Assembly (NCBI GenBank): GCA_965230205.1
Contig: OZ245996.1
Span: 682,001 to 746,000 of the forward strand
Length of the DNA stretch: 64,000 bases
Source of the DNA: CANLBN01 sp965230205
Lineage (GTDB): Bacteria; Pseudomonadota; Gammaproteobacteria; Pseudomonadales; Cellvibrionaceae
Direction of reading: 5' to 3'
Positions within the stretch are counted from its first letter, which is position 1; every line of letters starts with the position of its first letter. The position numbers were made by a program, and so were the translations under genes. Under the pieces are notes generated by a model, which saw nothing but the letters and a program-made list of their open reading frames with translations, was not told where the DNA came from and did not search any database. Positions 9,799-19,099 of this stretch are shown piece by piece.

Positions 9799-10140
9799 AG
9801 TTCGCCTTCTTGATATTGAGCCGGTTATTTTTTGAGGAAGCGAATAATATGGTTTTTTATCAACGCATAATTGATATAGGTCAAGTCGAATGTAATCTGT
9901 CATTTAAATACAAAATCAACTTATAAAACAGCGAGTATGTTTTTAGAGCACGCATCAAATAATACTGGCTTAATACTATTTTAACCTTATGTGTTTAAAT
10001 TCGTTAAGTTGATAAGGGTATTCATAATTATAAAAAGCACTTAATGATTTATTTTATCTCAGCCAGATGGTCCACACTCATCTATTGATTAGCTAGTAAC
10101 GTATCTTATTTAACAAGACACCATTCATATACTATATAAA
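9799..10140. other. Divergent intergenic region
   Basis: A 342-base gap between the divergent diiron protein and MFS transporter genes. It contains AT-rich sequence and a TATACTAT stretch at about 10129-10136, just before the transporter's first ATG, which could serve as a -10 element. No gene or clear operator was found. Confidence 0.4.
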
Positions 10141-11484
10141 ATGAGCAGTTAGCCTATCAATAATGCCAGCGCCCCAATAACATTAACGCTACTTTCGACC
10201 TACGGATTTTTAGCATTTCCTCTGGCAGCAGCATTTATTGCACTGCAAGTTATTGTTCCCACCTATTATGCTGAAGCAACCACACTAAGCCTGTCAGCTA
10301 TTGGAGGCATAATCTTATTAGCAAGATTATGGGATACGGTAACAGACCCCATCGTTGGCATGCTTTCTGATAAAACGCCACAACATTGGGGGCGACGCAA
10401 GCTCTGGATTTTACTGAGCATACCACTCATTTGCCTATCGACTTATGCTCTGTTTAATCCACCCGAAGGTGCTAGCAGCACTTATTTATTACTATGGACA
10501 TTTGCGATCTATGTATCGGGAACCATGGCTATTGTGCCTATGAATGCTTGGGGTGCAGAATTATCAATGGACTATCAACAGCGTAACCGTATCACTGGCG
10601 CCAGAGCTTTCTTTGGTTTACTGGGCACACTCGTTGCTTTATCGATACCTGCATTGCTAGGAGGAGCAAGCTCTGAAACAAGTAATCTAAGCAATACATT
10701 ATTAAACATTACTACACTGGTCATCGTCACTTTGCTACTTGCTGGCCTATTATTGTTATTCGTTCCAGATAATAACCCCATCACTCTTCCCTCTGCTCAG
10801 TTCAAAGCAATGATTGATTTAATTAAGCAAGCCTCCCCTTTTCGCCAATTACTTTTTAGCTTTTTAAGTAATAGTATTGCCAACGCTATTCCAGCAACGT
10901 TATTTCTATTTTATGTCACCCATATATTGCAGATTCCGGATTATGCGGGACCACTTCTTTTTCTCTACTTTATCTGCGCAATCGTATCTGTTCCTCTTTG
11001 GATTAAACTAGCATCAAAAATTGGAAAACATGCTACTTGGCATGCATCTATATTGATAGCCTGTGGCTTTTTTATATGGACGCCCTTTTTAGGGGAAGGC
11101 GATCTATGGCTTTACCTCATCATCGTAATAGGCACTGGCTTTACAACAGGTTGTGACTTATTTATACCTTCATCCATGAATGGTGACCTTGTAGAATGGG
11201 ATGAAGCAACGACAGGTTACAAACGACCAGGGCTCTTTTTTGCCCTATGGGGGACTACGACCAAATTAGCCTACGCACTCGCCATTGGTATCGCGTTTCC
11301 TTTATTAGATATATTCGGATTCACGGCTAATGGCAACAATGACCCTCAAGCATTGAATTCTCTGGCCTTAATGTATGGCTTACCCTGCATACTATTTAAA
11401 ATAATCGCATTAATAGGTATGAGGAAGTATCCAATTACAGAAGCAGTATACACCTCACTTTTATCAAAAAAATCAAACACTTAA
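10141..11484 (+). CDS. GPH-family MFS sugar:cation symporter, frame has amber codon 4
   Basis: The protein is a polytopic transporter of the glycoside-pentoside-hexuronide group of the major facilitator superfamily. The family signature RLWDTVTDPIVGMLSDKT followed by GRRKLWILL is clear, and further helices follow. The frame beginning at ATG 10141 reads M-S-S-stop-P-I-N-N-A-S-A-P-I-T-L-T-L-L-S-T-Y-G-F. A TAG at 10150-10152 interrupts it, although everything after it is a normal first transmembrane helix. There is no in-frame ATG, GTG or TTG between the TAG and that helix. The next ATG, at 10360, would delete the first helices and part of the signature. The gene is therefore either disrupted by a point mutation (for example CAG to TAG), starts at a non-standard codon, or is read through. 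Confidence 0.72.
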
Positions 11485-11541
11485 AGGCAATCTATAATAT
11501 TAGATAGACGGTAAGAATAAGCCACTAATTTAAGCGATTAC

Positions 11542-11727
11542 TCAGACAACACCATGAAGGTAAGCAAGAAAATAACTAAATACACTTAATACCGTCATCA
11601 CTACCACAATACCACCCAGCAACAACCAAGGGCGAAAAGGCTTACGCTGCACCTGGTGATTAGGTCGGTTTAAATAAGCATCTACTCGCGCTTGATCTTC
11701 TTCATTTAAACGATTTTTATCAGTCAT
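11542..11727 (-). CDS. DUF3094 family small membrane protein
   Basis: A 61-residue protein starting MTDKNRLNEEDQARVDAYL, then the family-typical RKPFRPWLLLGG and one C-terminal membrane helix (about residues 38-58). DUF3094 proteins are short, single-pass inner-membrane proteins of unknown function found in Pseudomonas-like gammaproteobacteria. ATG 11727 is preferred because family members begin at this point and GACAGG lies just upstream; the frame remains open 13 codons further. It is convergent with the transporter and divergent from the GGDEF-EAL gene. Confidence 0.75.
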   Translation of the reverse strand: MTDKNRLNEEDQARVDAYLNRPNHQVQRKPFRPWLLLGGIVVVMTVLSVFSYFLAYLHGVV

Positions 11728-11861
11728 ACCTGTCAAACTTGATCTATACTCAATTGGTAATTGCAATGACCATTATTTCATTAGCCAAAAAGCAAAATAA
11801 ACGCTATCTCAACATGATTTAGCCATATCAGCACTATACGATACTCTTTTTCGAAGATATC

Positions 11862-13892
11862 ATGCAAGCTGAAGAAGTAACCAGTGACGAGCTGCCTATT
11901 AGCCCGAATAAGATGATCAAAACTAATAGCCTGATCAAACGCCTAAAGAAACAACATAGCGTTACCCTGAATAATGCCCCCATTCATTGGGATCTAGAGA
12001 AGGGTAATATTCAGTTTTTTGGTGTTGACGCTGCAATTTTCTGGACCAACCCCTCACTTGCTCGCCTATTTATGCCCATTGTAGAAGAAATCGGGCCTGA
12101 CTTATTCCGCGTTATTGTTGCCAACTCTTCTACCGATGGCACAGAAAAAGATTATCAAGCCATGATATCAACACTTGGCAGTAATTTTAAACAAGGCTTT
12201 GCCGCATGGGGAGAGGCTGTTGCTACCGCCGGCTGGGGTAAGTTTAAGTTATTAGAATACGATTGGAATTTCCAACACGCCGTTATCCAAGTCGATAACC
12301 CTTGGGAACTCGCGGCTCAAAAAAACCTATCGGAAGAACAGCGCTGGGGCTGCCCATTTTTACTAGGTAAGATGATTGGCATATTTAACAATGCTCTAGA
12401 ATGTAATTGCTGGGCTACAGATAATTATGAATATTTATCAGCGGGTGGCTCAAGAGTTACTCTTACCATATTCCCATCAAATAAAACGCTTGATTCTGAG
12501 TTAGAAACACTGAGAGCAGAAAATCTAACTCGTCATGAGCAAGAACTTGCATTAGAAATCAAAGAGAAAACCGCAGAATTACAAAAATCCAATAGCCTAC
12601 TTGAAAATATTGCCAACCTTGATTTTCTGACCAATCTAAACAATCGACGATCACTTGAGAAAAAGCTTTCAGATATCAAAAATGATGATACCTGGGACGA
12701 TTACATTTTAATGTTTGTAGACCTTGATCAGTTTAAAATCATAAATGATACTTGCGGCCACCTTGCTGGAGACAGGCTACTAACGATTATTGGAGAGCGA
12801 TTAATTCGCTGCGTAGGCCATGAGCACTTTATCTGTCGATATGGCGGTGATGAATTTGCTATTCTTCTTAATCAACAGGAAACGCAATTAGCTGTTGACC
12901 TTGCACATAAGATTCGCGAAACCATTAGCAAAACCCACTTCGAATGGAAAAGTAATACATACTATATAAATTGCAGCATTGGCTTAGCGCCACTTAATAT
13001 TATCGATACTGAAGTCGACAATGCCATTATTGCCGCTGACAATGCTTGCTATCAAGCAAAGAAAAACGGGCGGAACCAAATTTACATTTCAGAGCAGATG
13101 AGCCAATTTTTCGAAAGTCGCTTATCTGAAATGCACTGGGTTAATAAAATAAAAGATGCGATTCAAAACAATCGTTTTAAACCCTACTTCCAACTATTAA
13201 AACCTTTAGCAAGTGACAACAACAAAATATCTTTAGAAGCATTAATTCGGATGGTTGATACTGATGGCAATTTAATTATGCCTGATAATTTTTTACCTGC
13301 CGCCGAAGCCTACGACGTGATATTTGATCTGGACTGCTGGGTTATTGAATACGTCTTTAAAAAGCTTCAAGTCTTTGAAGACCCTAATGACACAATAGAA
13401 TCAATTGCCATCAACTTGTCTGGAAATACACTATCCAACCCTAAACTCGAAGGCTTTATCGATGCCTGTTTTAGAAAATACCAAGTAAACCCAGAAAAGA
13501 TTTGTTTCGAAATTACAGAAACACATATGATGATGAATATCGATACCGCAAAAATGTTATTAGCAAAACTTAGAAAGCACGGTTGCACAGTTTCTCTTGA
13601 TGACTTTGGGGCTGGGATGTCATCTTTTGGTTATCTTAGGGAGCTACCCATCGACAAAATAAAAATCGATGGCAGCTTTGTCAAAAATATGGATAAATCG
13701 ATGGTCGATTATACTTTCGTAGAATCAATCATCAATGTTGCAAGTGCTATGGAAATAAAAACGGTTGCTGAATTTGTTGAAAATGAACGTATTGTTGAGC
13801 TATTAACAGATGTTTCTGTTGATTACTTGCAAGGGTATCATATTGGCAAACCCAAACCTTGGGAACACTTCTTTCAACATAGAAGTTCTTAG
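11862..13892 (+). CDS. V4R-like sensor GGDEF-EAL cyclic-di-GMP enzyme
   Basis: A 676-residue soluble protein. Residues about 40-210 resemble a V4R (4-vinyl reductase-like) small-molecule domain, including GWGKFKLLEYDWNFQHAVI and WGCPFLLGKMIGIFNNALECNCWAT; this is inference. A coiled linker (about 215-245) leads to GGDEF at 328-332 within CRYGGDEFAILL and an EAL domain with EAL at 459-461. The EAL catalytic set looks complete: INLSGN, FEITET, LDDFGAGMSSF, KIDGSFV, AEFVEN and LQGYHIGKP. The RxxD inhibitory site before GGDEF is not seen (GHEH instead). Both synthesis and hydrolysis of c-di-GMP are possible. The pairing of a ligand-binding domain without membrane segments suggests control by a cytoplasmic compound. 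Confidence 0.9.
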   Translation: MQAEEVTSDELPISPNKMIKTNSLIKRLKKQHSVTLNNAPIHWDLEKGNIQFFGVDAAIFWTNPSLARLFMPIVEEIGPDLFRVIVANSSTDGTEKDYQAMISTLGSNFKQGFAAWGEAVATAGWGKFKLLEYDWNFQHAVIQVDNPWELAAQKNLSEEQRWGCPFLLGKMIGIFNNALECNCWATDNYEYLSAGGSRVTLTIFPSNKTLDSELETLRAENLTRHEQELALEIKEKTAELQKSNSLLENIANLDFLTNLNNRRSLEKKLSDIKNDDTWDDYILMFVDLDQFKIINDTCGHLAGDRLLTIIGERLIRCVGHEHFICRYGGDEFAILLNQQETQLAVDLAHKIRETISKTHFEWKSNTYYINCSIGLAPLNIIDTEVDNAIIAADNACYQAKKNGRNQIYISEQMSQFFESRLSEMHWVNKIKDAIQNNRFKPYFQLLKPLASDNNKISLEALIRMVDTDGNLIMPDNFLPAAEAYDVIFDLDCWVIEYVFKKLQVFEDPNDTIESIAINLSGNTLSNPKLEGFIDACFRKYQVNPEKICFEITETHMMMNIDTAKMLLAKLRKHGCTVSLDDFGAGMSSFGYLRELPIDKIKIDGSFVKNMDKSMVDYTFVESIINVASAMEIKTVAEFVENERIVELLTDVSVDYLQGYHIGKPKPWEHFFQHRSS

Positions 13893-13922
13893 AAGCAAAA
13901 GCCTGCAACAATCCCAAAAAAA

Positions 13923-15698
13923 CTAAAAATCCTCAGCGCTTAACGCCATAACAGGCCCGCTGCCCGATTGGAGGCTAGATAATAAACTATCTGTTTGTGG
14001 TAATAGGCACTCAAGAAAAAACTGGCCAGTTGCCTTCTTCACACGATAAAAATCATCATTTTTTCCTGCACAAGCAGCAATCATTTTCGTCCATGCAAAT
14101 AAATAGGCAACATAACCTACAAGTTGTAAATAATTATTTGCGGCGGCACCAATCGCATGAGGGTCTTTTTTAGCTTGGGCAATTAAATCATCAGTCAACT
14201 GACTAACTTTCGGTAATAATTTATTTAAGGCCTCAATATAAGGGGATACTTCGGCATCACTTTGCGTGCGAATGTATTCTTTAATTTCTTCAAAAAAATC
14301 CGCTAATAACTTACCTTCTGTCGCCACTGTTTTTCTTCCTAGCAGATCCATAGCCTGCACACCATTGGCACCTTCGTAAATTTGCGTAATCCGAGCATCT
14401 CTGACAAGTTGCTCTAAACCCCATTCGCGAATATAACCATGGCCACCTAACACTTGCTGAGCCAACACCGTATTCTCAAAGGATTTATCACTGATAAACG
14501 CTTTGGCAACTGGCGTTAACAAAGCAATTCTATTTTCTGCTCGCTGCTTCTCCTGCTCATCATCGCTGAATCTTTCCACATCCAGCCATTTAGCCACATA
14601 GGTTAAAAATCCTCGGGCACCCTCATTTAAGGCACGAACAGTCAACAACATTCGGCGAACATCAGCATGAACCAACAAAGAATCTGCTACCTTTTCAGGC
14701 TCTTCTACACCAGCAGGACTGCGTCCTTGCACTCGCTCTTTAGCATACGCACTCGCTTGTTGATAAGCTAAATCAGACACACCTAAACCTTGAGTACCTA
14801 CCGCTAAACGCTCATCATTCATCATAGTGAACATTGCCATAAGTCCTTTATGAGGCTCACCGACAAGCCAACCTTTAGCGCCATCAAAATTCATTACGCA
14901 AGTGGCTGACCCATGAATACCCATTTTATGTTCGATAGAACCACAACCAAACTGATTACGCTCACCCAAACTACCATCGTCATTCACTAAGAACTTGGGG
15001 ACCAGAAACATTGAGATACCACGAGATCCTTCAGGAGCATCAGGTAATTTAGCTAAAACAAGATGAACAATATTTTCGGCAAGGTCATGCTCTCCCCATG
15101 TGATGAAAATTTTGCTTCCTGTCACTGCATAACTGCCATCATCATTCGGCACAGCTTTCGTTCGAATAATACCAAGATCGGTACCAGCATGAGGCTCCGT
15201 CAAATCCATTGCTCCACTCCAAACACCTTCATACATTTTGGGTAGATAACGGCTTTTTAATTCATCGCTGGCATGGGACCTAATCGCCAAACACGCACCA
15301 GCCGTCAGCATCGGCGCAAGGCCAAAAGCCACACTTGCACCTTGCAGCATCTCTTCAACATGGCAAGCTAATGTTTTTGGCATCCCCATGCCACCGTATT
15401 GAGGATCACCAACTAAACCATTCCAGCCGCCCTCAATAAACATCTGATAAGCTTCTTTATAACCTTTAGGTGCTTTCACCTCACCCTCTTGCCAAGTACA
15501 TCCTTGCTCATCACCAGGCTGATTAATAGGATGAATGACCTCAGACATTAACTTTGCAGCTTCTTCAAAAATGGCATTCGCCGTATCAGGCTCAACAACG
15601 TCAGCTAGAGCCGGTGTATTTTCCCAAAAAGCAGGAATATCAAACGCTTCATTGAGAACGAAGCGGATATCGTCTAAAGGGGGGGTATAGTCTGTCAT
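13923..15698 (-). CDS. Acyl-CoA dehydrogenase, long C-terminal form
   Basis: FAD-dependent acyl-CoA dehydrogenase of about 591 residues, the longer class with an extra C-terminal domain. Seen in order are an N-terminal helical domain, the middle beta domain (LTEPHAGTDLGIIRTKAVP and FITWGEHDLAENIVHLVLAK) and the C-terminal helical domain (LAVGTQGLGVSDLAYQQASAYAKERVQGRS, VLGGHGYIREWGLEQLVRDARITQIYEGANGVQA). The likely catalytic base is the glutamate of IYEGANG. Members of this class act in fatty-acid beta-oxidation, and one subgroup (DmdC) acts on 3-methylmercaptopropionyl-CoA in dimethylsulfoniopropionate breakdown; the substrate cannot be fixed here. ATG 15698 follows an AGGCG stretch. Confidence 0.92.
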   Translation of the reverse strand: MTDYTPPLDDIRFVLNEAFDIPAFWENTPALADVVEPDTANAIFEEAAKLMSEVIHPINQPGDEQGCTWQEGEVKAPKGYKEAYQMFIEGGWNGLVGDPQYGGMGMPKTLACHVEEMLQGASVAFGLAPMLTAGACLAIRSHASDELKSRYLPKMYEGVWSGAMDLTEPHAGTDLGIIRTKAVPNDDGSYAVTGSKIFITWGEHDLAENIVHLVLAKLPDAPEGSRGISMFLVPKFLVNDDGSLGERNQFGCGSIEHKMGIHGSATCVMNFDGAKGWLVGEPHKGLMAMFTMMNDERLAVGTQGLGVSDLAYQQASAYAKERVQGRSPAGVEEPEKVADSLLVHADVRRMLLTVRALNEGARGFLTYVAKWLDVERFSDDEQEKQRAENRIALLTPVAKAFISDKSFENTVLAQQVLGGHGYIREWGLEQLVRDARITQIYEGANGVQAMDLLGRKTVATEGKLLADFFEEIKEYIRTQSDAEVSPYIEALNKLLPKVSQLTDDLIAQAKKDPHAIGAAANNYLQLVGYVAYLFAWTKMIAACAGKNDDFYRVKKATGQFFLECLLPQTDSLLSSLQSGSGPVMALSAEDF

Positions 15699-16060
15699 TT
15701 TTTCGCCTAATAATATTTTATTAATTATATTTTTAGCACATTATTCCAAAAAAGGACTGCATCATGAGCTTTTACCTAGGCAGCCGAAACCAAAATTAGT
15801 GCGAGCGCTCGCTCTAAAAAATGATCATAGTATATATTTGATCCAAAAACAATGGATTCTCTGCTGGGTGTAAAGCTAGGGCCTTGGTCAGAAATGCGAA
15901 GCTCGGAAACAAACCAGCGAGATGCCTTGGACATTTCTTGAACAATGCATCGTAGCTTGATTTAAGAGTGCTTATTTTTCAACAAAAGTAAACCAAGCTC
16001 ACACAGGGTTTACCAAAAAGTTGAGCACAGACATTATTGCCTTTTAACAGCTGAATGGCT
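15699..16060. other. Intergenic region upstream of acyl-CoA dehydrogenase
   Basis: A 362-base gap between two minus-strand genes. It holds the dehydrogenase promoter region and a 12-bp perfect palindrome (listed separately). No credible gene is seen. Confidence 0.4.
15801..15812. promoter_or_regulatory. 12-bp palindrome, possible operator
   Basis: GCGAGCGCTCGC is a perfect palindrome about 100 bases upstream of the acyl-CoA dehydrogenase start, in an otherwise AT-rich gap. TetR-type regulators of fatty-acid genes bind palindromes in such positions. Which regulator would bind here is unknown. Confidence 0.3.
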
Positions 16061-17293
16061 TTATTTTGACTTTTCAATGCCATCGACAATGACTTTGGCA
16101 CTAACCCCGGAATGATAAAAATTGACGATTCTCTCACGCCCTTGGATGGAAAGCTCTGTTGCTTTTTCAGGCGTATCAATCAAACGCCGAATCGCTGCAA
16201 CAAACTCTTCTGGCGCTCGTGGATTTACCAACAACCCATCAATGTCATCATTAACCATCTCTTCCACACCAGGGCTTCGTGCAACAACAGCTGGCATGGA
16301 CATGGCCATTGCTTCCATTGTCGCTACACCCAATGGCTCTTTGAGACTTGCCAAACAAAAAATATGCGCCTCTTCTAAAGCTTGTCGTACTCTTTCCTCA
16401 GACACTGAGCCTAACCAAATAATTTGATCGCTTACATTTAGCTCTTCTGCCAAATCTTTCAACTCCTGAAAGTGGTTCTGAGTGTAGCTTTGAGAATCAG
16501 AAGCCCCACACACGACCAATTCCGCTGTCACATCCTGCTGCTTTAACATCGCAACCGCTCGTATAAGATCATCGTGAGCTTTAACCGGATGAATACGCCC
16601 ACAAGAAACCAGCTTGAGCAATTCACCTTTCACTGGCGATTGATACTCACTTTTTCTTTTGAAGTGATCGACATTGACGCCCATGGGTGCCAGATAGAGA
16701 GGGGGTAAGGTTATATGGCTGAGTGTTGCTTTTGCTTCAGCAATCAATTCTTTGGTAATCACGACAACGAAAGCGGCCTCGCGCCATTTGGCCGCCTGAT
16801 TAAGACCATAATCTTGCATAGGGCCATGCAGTGTCATGCTATATGGCACACCGCCTAGCAAACGATTGAAAAGTGCTGTATTAGCTGAATTCGCACAGCT
16901 GTGAACATGGATATGCTCTATGCCTTGCTGACGACAATAACGCTTAAGAAAAGCACCAATAAGAATCAAGCCAAACATCGTTAACTTTTCTTTTATAGAC
17001 ACGTCTGCCTTTAAGATACATAACAAACATCTCCACCACGCAACAGGGCCGGCACATAAGAACTCCCAGAAAGAAGTTAGCATATCGGCAATACTTAAAG
17101 GAGAGAGATAAAGGGTCTCTGCGGCAGCCTCTGCAGCCCATGCATGTTTTGCCTCACTGACCTTCGCAATAGGACGGCGCGTCGATAGTAATTTAATCTC
17201 CGCACCCATTTTCTCCATTTCAGCTTTTTCACGCATAAAAAATGCATGGGTCTGTCCTGGAAATTCTGGAATTAACACAGCCAACTTAGTCAC
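16061..17293 (-). CDS. Glycosyltransferase family 4
   Basis: A 410-residue GT-B-fold retaining glycosyltransferase, related to those in colanic-acid-like exopolysaccharide clusters. The N-terminal acceptor domain starts MTKLAVLIPEFPGQTHAFF. The C-terminal Rossmann domain contains LVSCGRIHPVKAHDDLIRAVAML, VCGASD, IIWLGSVSEERVRQAL and the donor-binding loop SLKEPLGVATMEAMAMSMPAVVARSPGVEEMV, where the E-x7-E type glutamates are present. The start is a GTG at 17293 with AAGGAG upstream. It is divergent from the Wzx gene and marks the left border of the accessory cluster. Confidence 0.9.
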   Translation of the reverse strand: MTKLAVLIPEFPGQTHAFFMREKAEMEKMGAEIKLLSTRRPIAKVSEAKHAWAAEAAAETLYLSPLSIADMLTSFWEFLCAGPVAWWRCLLCILKADVSIKEKLTMFGLILIGAFLKRYCRQQGIEHIHVHSCANSANTALFNRLLGGVPYSMTLHGPMQDYGLNQAAKWREAAFVVVITKELIAEAKATLSHITLPPLYLAPMGVNVDHFKRKSEYQSPVKGELLKLVSCGRIHPVKAHDDLIRAVAMLKQQDVTAELVVCGASDSQSYTQNHFQELKDLAEELNVSDQIIWLGSVSEERVRQALEEAHIFCLASLKEPLGVATMEAMAMSMPAVVARSPGVEEMVNDDIDGLLVNPRAPEEFVAAIRRLIDTPEKATELSIQGRERIVNFYHSGVSAKVIVDGIEKSK

Positions 17294-17443
17294 AAATAAC
17301 TCCTTAACCCTTTATGAGCGGGTCATTATCCATACCTTTATGAAAGATTTACAGTCTTACGACTAAAAACAAATTACTTAGCGTAAAAATAAGCTATGAT
17401 ATGCTCTAAGACATCTAAACCCCTATAGTAGTATTTCTCCATC

Positions 17444-18841
17444 ATGAAAGATCGATTTCCCAAACTCAATGCAGCTTGGCACCACAATATTACTCGACTG
17501 AAATCTTTCTCTTCATCCCAAACCTTCTCCGCCATGTTCTGGGTACTCATGGGAACAGGCGGATATCAAATCATTCGTTTGGCCAGCAATTTAATACTGA
17601 CTCGTCTTCTTTTTCCAGAAGCATTCGGCATCATGGCAATTGTCACTGCTATTATGATTGGCTTAAATCAACTGTCAGATATAGGTGTCCGAGAAGGCGT
17701 CGTCAATAGTAATCGCATAGACGACCCCTCATTTATGCGCACAGCCTGGACACTACAAGTCGTGCAGGCAGGTGCAGTCGCTTTAGTTCTCTTAGCGATA
17801 TCACAACCTATCGCATACTTTTACGATGAGCCACTACTGGTTCCTATCATGGCTGTTACAGCCATCACTATGTTTACCACTGGCTTCAGATCCATTGCTT
17901 TACTCGCTTATGACAAGCGCATGGAACTAAAAACACAAGTCAAGTGTGATTTATTTACTCAAATAACAAGCTTAGTCATCATTATCGTCTGGGCATCGAT
18001 ATGGCCCAGTGTCTGGGCATTGGTCGCTGGCCATTTGGTGGCCTCACTATTGGAAATTATTCTCAGTTACCGCTTATTTAAAGGTCACTTCAGCCGCTTT
18101 GCCTGGGATAAAGAAACAGTAAACGGGCTTTTTCATTTTGGAAAATGGATTCTTATCTCTTCAGCCATTTCCTATATTACTATCCATGGTGACAAACTCA
18201 TCATGGGTAAGTTTATGACAAAAGCTGAGCTAGGCATATACAACAATGCCGCCACCTGGGCAGCAATGATTACGCTGATCGCTTATGACCTATCACGGCG
18301 TGTTTTACACCCTTTTTTCAAAAAGTCCTTCGATAACCAATCCGACTTTCGTAATGTTCGACATATGAGGTTGCTGTTAAATAGCGGATATGTTGTTGTA
18401 TGTATTGGACTGGCTCTACTCGGCGATAAACTCATCGCCTTTTTATATGATGATCGCTATATAGAAGGGGGGTGGATGCTACAAATTCTAGCACTGGGTC
18501 AGATAGGCCGCTCAATGTCGGGCACCTTAATGCCGTTTTTACTCGCTAAGGGGGATTCTTTTAGCCAAATGGTTGGCAGCGCCTTCAGTGCATTTTTCAT
18601 GATCACCTTACTCTACTTTGGCGGAGCCTACTTTGGCACTATTGGACTCATTATTGGTTATGCATTAACTGGATTTCTGACCCACCCAGTAATGGTGTTC
18701 TTAGCTGCTCGTCATGGATACAACTGCTCAATTGATGACTTTCTACTTATTGCAGCTTGTACCGGTATTGTCATCACCGGATGGGTGATGACACAAAGCA
18801 CCGTGGTCGACAAATTGTCAGCACTACCCATACCAATATAG
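17444..18841 (+). CDS. Wzx-like polysaccharide flippase (MOP superfamily)
   Basis: A 465-residue inner-membrane protein with about 12-14 hydrophobic segments, of the PST/Wzx group that flips lipid-linked oligosaccharides to the periplasmic face. The N-terminal part MGTGGYQIIRLASNLILTRLLFPEAFGIMAIVTAI is typical. The C-terminus ends soon after the last helix. It sits between the GT4 gene and the carrier-protein operon, facing the latter's end across only 15 bases. Context suggests the glycan made by the neighbouring glycosyltransferases is its cargo. Confidence 0.88.
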   Translation: MKDRFPKLNAAWHHNITRLKSFSSSQTFSAMFWVLMGTGGYQIIRLASNLILTRLLFPEAFGIMAIVTAIMIGLNQLSDIGVREGVVNSNRIDDPSFMRTAWTLQVVQAGAVALVLLAISQPIAYFYDEPLLVPIMAVTAITMFTTGFRSIALLAYDKRMELKTQVKCDLFTQITSLVIIIVWASIWPSVWALVAGHLVASLLEIILSYRLFKGHFSRFAWDKETVNGLFHFGKWILISSAISYITIHGDKLIMGKFMTKAELGIYNNAATWAAMITLIAYDLSRRVLHPFFKKSFDNQSDFRNVRHMRLLLNSGYVVVCIGLALLGDKLIAFLYDDRYIEGGWMLQILALGQIGRSMSGTLMPFLLAKGDSFSQMVGSAFSAFFMITLLYFGGAYFGTIGLIIGYALTGFLTHPVMVFLAARHGYNCSIDDFLLIAACTGIVITGWVMTQSTVVDKLSALPIPI

Positions 18842-18856
18842 CGATAGGCAATGCTA

Positions 18857-19099
18857 TCAAGCTCTTGACTGAATAAGCTCACCAATACTGCGGACTGACG
18901 AAAATGTCTCTTCCGTAATATCCTCGATTTCTATATTGGCACCTAACCTGGATTGCAATCCTAAAAAAATCTGCAATATGCCAAACGAATCAATCGTTCC
19001 GTTCTGTAGTAGATTGTCATCAACTCCAAAATCCACTTCCGAATTTGTATTTTCTTTAATGATATCGGTTATCTCAGCAAACAACTCTTCATTTGACAT
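18857..19099 (-). CDS. Acyl carrier protein
   Basis: An 80-residue carrier protein with the phosphopantetheine attachment motif GTIDSFGILQIF; Ser38 is the likely attachment residue. It holds an activated acyl or aminoacyl group as a thioester. ATG 19099 overlaps the TGA of the ligase gene by one base, and AAGGAG lies just upstream; a GTG at 19111 is also in frame. It ends the five-gene operon, so the natural partner is the adjacent AMP-forming ligase. It is not the fatty-acid housekeeping AcpP, which normally lies beside fabD, fabG and fabF. Confidence 0.85.
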   Translation of the reverse strand: MSNEELFAEITDIIKENTNSEVDFGVDDNLLQNGTIDSFGILQIFLGLQSRLGANIEIEDITEETFSSVRSIGELIQSRA

